Source of the DNA: an uncultured Bacteroidales bacterium | Lineage (GTDB): Bacteria > Bacteroidota > Bacteroidia > Bacteroidales > FEN-979 | Assembly: GCA_903877385.1 (NCBI GenBank) | Contig: CAIRDP010000048.1 | Location: 1-36,227 of the forward strand | Reading direction: 5' to 3' | Length of the DNA: 36,227 nt | Part shown: piece after piece, positions 34,178 through 36,227 of the stretch | Layout: each line of letters opens with the position of its first letter | How positions within the stretch are numbered: position 1 is the first letter of the stretch | Made by a program: the position numbers and the translations under genes | The notes under the pieces: generated by a model | Told to the model about the DNA's origin: nothing | Seen by the model: only the letters and a program-made list of their open reading frames with translations | The model's database searches: none

Positions 34178-34298
34178 CAGTGGTATATTACTTTGTTTCC
34201 CTAGCTGATCCTTCGGCAATCGTTATGGAAGCGTCAAACTTGAAACTTTTTCTCTCTATACAGACGACATTTTGACAGATATTTCGTACCATTGGTAA

Positions 34299-34559
34299 GT
34301 GAAAACACCGAAAAAAATATTAGTTGATCTTGAGATCGACAAGTTGACCAATTCTATAGAGAATACGATTTATGGTGATGTTTTTAACACAGACATTTTT
34401 CAACTTTCCAATAAGGATATCAGGCAAATAGACAAATATACCTAGCAATTTAACTGGCAAGACCAGTTAAAACGTAATGACCGAGAAACGTTCAAACTTG
34501 TAATCAAAAATAATCCAAAAATCATTCAAGGCTTAATCCGTTTAAGCGACTATATTTAA
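34299..34559 (+). pseudogene. Remnant of a small Bacteroidota gene with in-frame stops
   Basis: From a GTG at 34299 the frame reads KILVDLEIDKLTNSIENTI and YGDVFNTDIFQLS up to a TAG (34443-34445). It continues in the same frame with QFNWQDQLKRNDRETFKLVI and NNPKIIQGLIRLSD to a TAA (34557-34559). The two halves read as one protein interrupted by a single stop. I recall similar uncharacterised Bacteroidota proteins of the kind DLEIDKLTNSIENTISGDVF, possibly GNAT-like, but this is memory only. It is likely non-functional. Confidence 0.45.
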
Positions 34560-34734
34560 ATTAATGAGGATGGCCAGTCAAGGATCAAAAAGGGAAACTT
34601 TTTTAATCAACAGGATGTGGACGAACTGTTTGGCGGGTCCGGGAAATGGGGATTGACAGGCCTTTGGGCAAAGTTTGATCTCGTGTTGTTGCTGAAAGAA
34701 ACTTTGCGTAGCTTTGTCTGGAAATCCGTCAGAA

Positions 34735-35958
34735 ATGCTTCTATTTCTTTCACTTGCCGGTATCATTCTTTCTGTGGTTCTGCTTGTATTCAATGCCGGA
34801 AGATACAAACCAACGTACTATCTGGGTGGATTTTTTTTCCTGATCAGTATTTATGCTTTGACCTTTCATTTGTTTATAAATTCATATCCCGTTCTGATCC
34901 TTACCATCTTCTTTGTCCACTCCGACATCCTGATTTACCTAACCGGCCCCTTGCTTTTCTGGTATATCAGAAGTGTGCTTACCGACAAGTCCCATCTCCG
35001 GAGATCGGATCTTTGGCATCTGCTGCCTGCATTCATCTACCTGATCTCGGTAATTCCTTACTTGTTTCTCCCCTGGAATGAAAAAATGGCAAATGCTGCA
35101 ATGCTGGCTTCCGACATTGGAAATTTAAAATATATCAGGGCTTCCCTTCTTTATTCAGTGTTACCCCCGAGACTGGTTTTTATCAGCCGTCCCGTGCTGG
35201 TAGCAGTATACGCAATTGGGTCTTCAGTCATCTTCATCCGGTGGCTGATAAACCGTAAAAAAAGGACCGTTTTATCCCATCAACACTACATGATCCCCTG
35301 GCTGACAGCGCTGTTGGGATTTGTCCTCATCCTGACCTTCAGCCACCTTACCGCGATGACCGAGGCTTACATTGCCCAAGATCTGAAATTGTTCCTTACC
35401 CTTCGATTGCTGCATGTCTTTTCAGGTATCGGACTTACCGGTTTGCTTATCTCTCTGCTGTTTTTTCCTTCTATCCTTTACGGGATGCCCAGTATCCCTG
35501 GAGCCAGCTCTGCCACTACACCACTGGTTCCCAACCCGGTTCAGGGTCCCAAACTGTTGTCCCGGGTTCAGGAAGAACCGGGAAAACCAGATTTTGAGGC
35601 TGAATACCTGCAAGAAATCGGGCGCAGCCTGGATGAATGTATGGAGAAGTTACAGCCATATTTGCAAAACGATTGCAATCTGGCTTACATGGCGAAACTC
35701 ACCGGGTTTCCCGCTCATCACCTTGCTTATTACTTTCGGGAAGAACGTCGACAGCCTTTCAACGAATACCGAAACCTTTGGCGTGTTCAACATGCCAAAA
35801 AGCTGATCCGGGAAGGCAAGACCAAAGAACTGACCCTTGAAGCCATCGGTCTGCTTTCGGGATTTTCGACACGAAACACGTTTTACAAAGCGTTCCTGAA
35901 GTCAGAGGGGTCTCCTCCTGGCGCTTTTGTTGATAAGGAGAGCGGGAACAAGAGATAG
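34735..35958 (+). CDS. Membrane-anchored AraC-family transcriptional regulator
   Basis: A 407-residue protein beginning at ATG 34735 (an upstream in-frame TTG at 34714 is possible but adds only MSGNPSE). The first about 245 residues hold six to seven hydrophobic helices (MLLFLSLAGIILSVVLLVF, YYLGGFFFLISIYAL and VLILTIFFVHSDILIYL at the start; HYMIPWLTALLGFVLIL and a Leu-rich LHVFSGIGLTGLLISLLFF at the end). A short acidic linker follows. The last about 105 residues are an AraC-type HTH: LAYMAKLTGFPAHHLAYYF, FNEYRNLWRVQHAKKLI, and GLLSGFSTRNTFYKAFL. This layout is a known Bacteroidota class of membrane-bound regulators that sense an envelope signal. Target genes are not adjacent. Confidence 0.9.
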   Translation: MLLFLSLAGIILSVVLLVFNAGRYKPTYYLGGFFFLISIYALTFHLFINSYPVLILTIFFVHSDILIYLTGPLLFWYIRSVLTDKSHLRRSDLWHLLPAFIYLISVIPYLFLPWNEKMANAAMLASDIGNLKYIRASLLYSVLPPRLVFISRPVLVAVYAIGSSVIFIRWLINRKKRTVLSHQHYMIPWLTALLGFVLILTFSHLTAMTEAYIAQDLKLFLTLRLLHVFSGIGLTGLLISLLFFPSILYGMPSIPGASSATTPLVPNPVQGPKLLSRVQEEPGKPDFEAEYLQEIGRSLDECMEKLQPYLQNDCNLAYMAKLTGFPAHHLAYYFREERRQPFNEYRNLWRVQHAKKLIREGKTKELTLEAIGLLSGFSTRNTFYKAFLKSEGSPPGAFVDKESGNKR

Positions 35959-36093
35959 GAATCCGGGCTTGGCTCCAGACCTTCTTTTCTGCATGTTTTT
36001 TCAAAAACGATACAACTTGATCTCGACGGGCTTGTTCTGCTACCCGGCGTTCTGCTTACATTGTGACCTGGATCAGAATTCTGGTTACTAATT

Positions 36094-36227
36094 CTACTTT
36101 GGTACATTGAAATTATAATAACGTGCAATATCTCGTTGACGTTGAAGATGTCGTTTCTCTAGTTGTTCAAAGCGTTTGTCATCACTTGCATAATCATCTC
36201 CGGAACGTATTTCTTTGGCAATCAGCA
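36094..36227 (-). CDS. Partial reading frame at the right edge, unknown
   Basis: On the minus strand, 43 codons enter from the right edge (LIAKEIRSGDDYASDDK, RFEQLEKRHLQR, QRDIARYYNFNVPK) and end at a stop at 36094. The peptide is highly charged and helical, with no hydrophobic segment. I do not recognise it. The true gene, if any, lies outside the window, and this could be a chance frame. Confidence 0.3.
   Translation of the reverse strand, partial: LIAKEIRSGDDYASDDKRFEQLEKRHLQRQRDIARYYNFNVPK

Larger units (their letters stand above)
33905..34734. other. 830-bp stretch with decayed gene fragments and no intact gene
   Basis: No complete gene was found. The stretch holds at least two interrupted plus-strand coding remnants (34055-34177 and 34299-34559) and then a frame, open from 34560 to about 34730, which reads KKGNFFNQQDVDELFG and GLTGLWAKFDLVLLLKETL. 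I do not recognise that last frame; it is in the same frame as the second remnant. Base composition in 34200-34600 is visibly more AT-rich than the flanking genes, consistent with transferred, degrading DNA. Confidence 0.6.

Noticed and set aside
34022-34219. A 65-codon minus-strand frame across the VRR-NUC-like remnant
   Set aside because: It is the antisense shadow of the plus-strand remnant, which carries the recognisable E-x-K nuclease sequence.
35990-36065. Minus-strand peptide AERRVAEQARRDQVVSFLKK near the right edge, resembling coiled tails of Uma2- or Rpn-type proteins
   Set aside because: A stop directly precedes it and the rest of its frame lies antisense to the AraC gene. The similarity is only low-complexity charge.

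Overview
The window comes from a member of the Bacteroidota, most likely an environmental, fermentative Bacteroidia. The evidence is a SusC/SusD/SusE-type glycan-uptake locus, several secreted proteins with C-terminal type IX secretion (T9SS) sorting domains, TAnnTTTG-type promoter elements and few strong Shine-Dalgarno sites. No rRNA, tRNA or CRISPR array was seen.

Left part (1-11269): an alpha-glucan (starch/maltodextrin-like) utilisation locus. The minus-strand operon susC-susD-susE (6485 to 187) ends in a hairpin terminator. The 5' end of a class C group II intron lies directly behind its U-tract and runs off the left edge. The SusD homologue is unusual: about 200 residues closely resembling the two C-terminal modules of the neighbouring SusE are inserted in its second half. 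Divergently transcribed are a GH13 amylase-family enzyme and a three-module putative carbohydrate-binding protein, both with T9SS tails. Glycan would be cut and held at the surface by the T9SS proteins, bound by SusD/SusE and imported by SusC.

Middle (11337-24604): an 892-residue secreted protein of unknown function (minus strand) is divergent from a six-gene plus-strand run: RND efflux adaptor, RND pump, outer-membrane channel, a porin-like barrel, a TPR protein and a secreted caspase-fold protein. The two directions share a 114-bp promoter region with a perfect 10-bp inverted repeat that touches both predicted promoters. The last three genes are almost without gaps (2 nt, then a 4-nt overlap). 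The caspase-like protein keeps the Cys but has Tyr where the catalytic His should be.

Right part (25003-36227): a CheB-CheR-PAS-PAS protein is followed by a PAS/histidine kinase/receiver hybrid. Next comes a scrambled stretch holding the tail of a lost T9SS gene (minus strand), a stand-alone LuxR-type HTH and a response-regulator N-terminal remnant. Two more T9SS cargo genes follow: a phospholipase-D-superfamily protein with an FN3 domain, and a probable beta-propeller-like protein. An 830-bp stretch without an intact gene holds decayed fragments, including a VRR-NUC-like nuclease end. A membrane-anchored AraC-type regulator and a partial reading frame at the edge close the window.

All family assignments are from reading motifs by eye. 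No database search or structure prediction was run.
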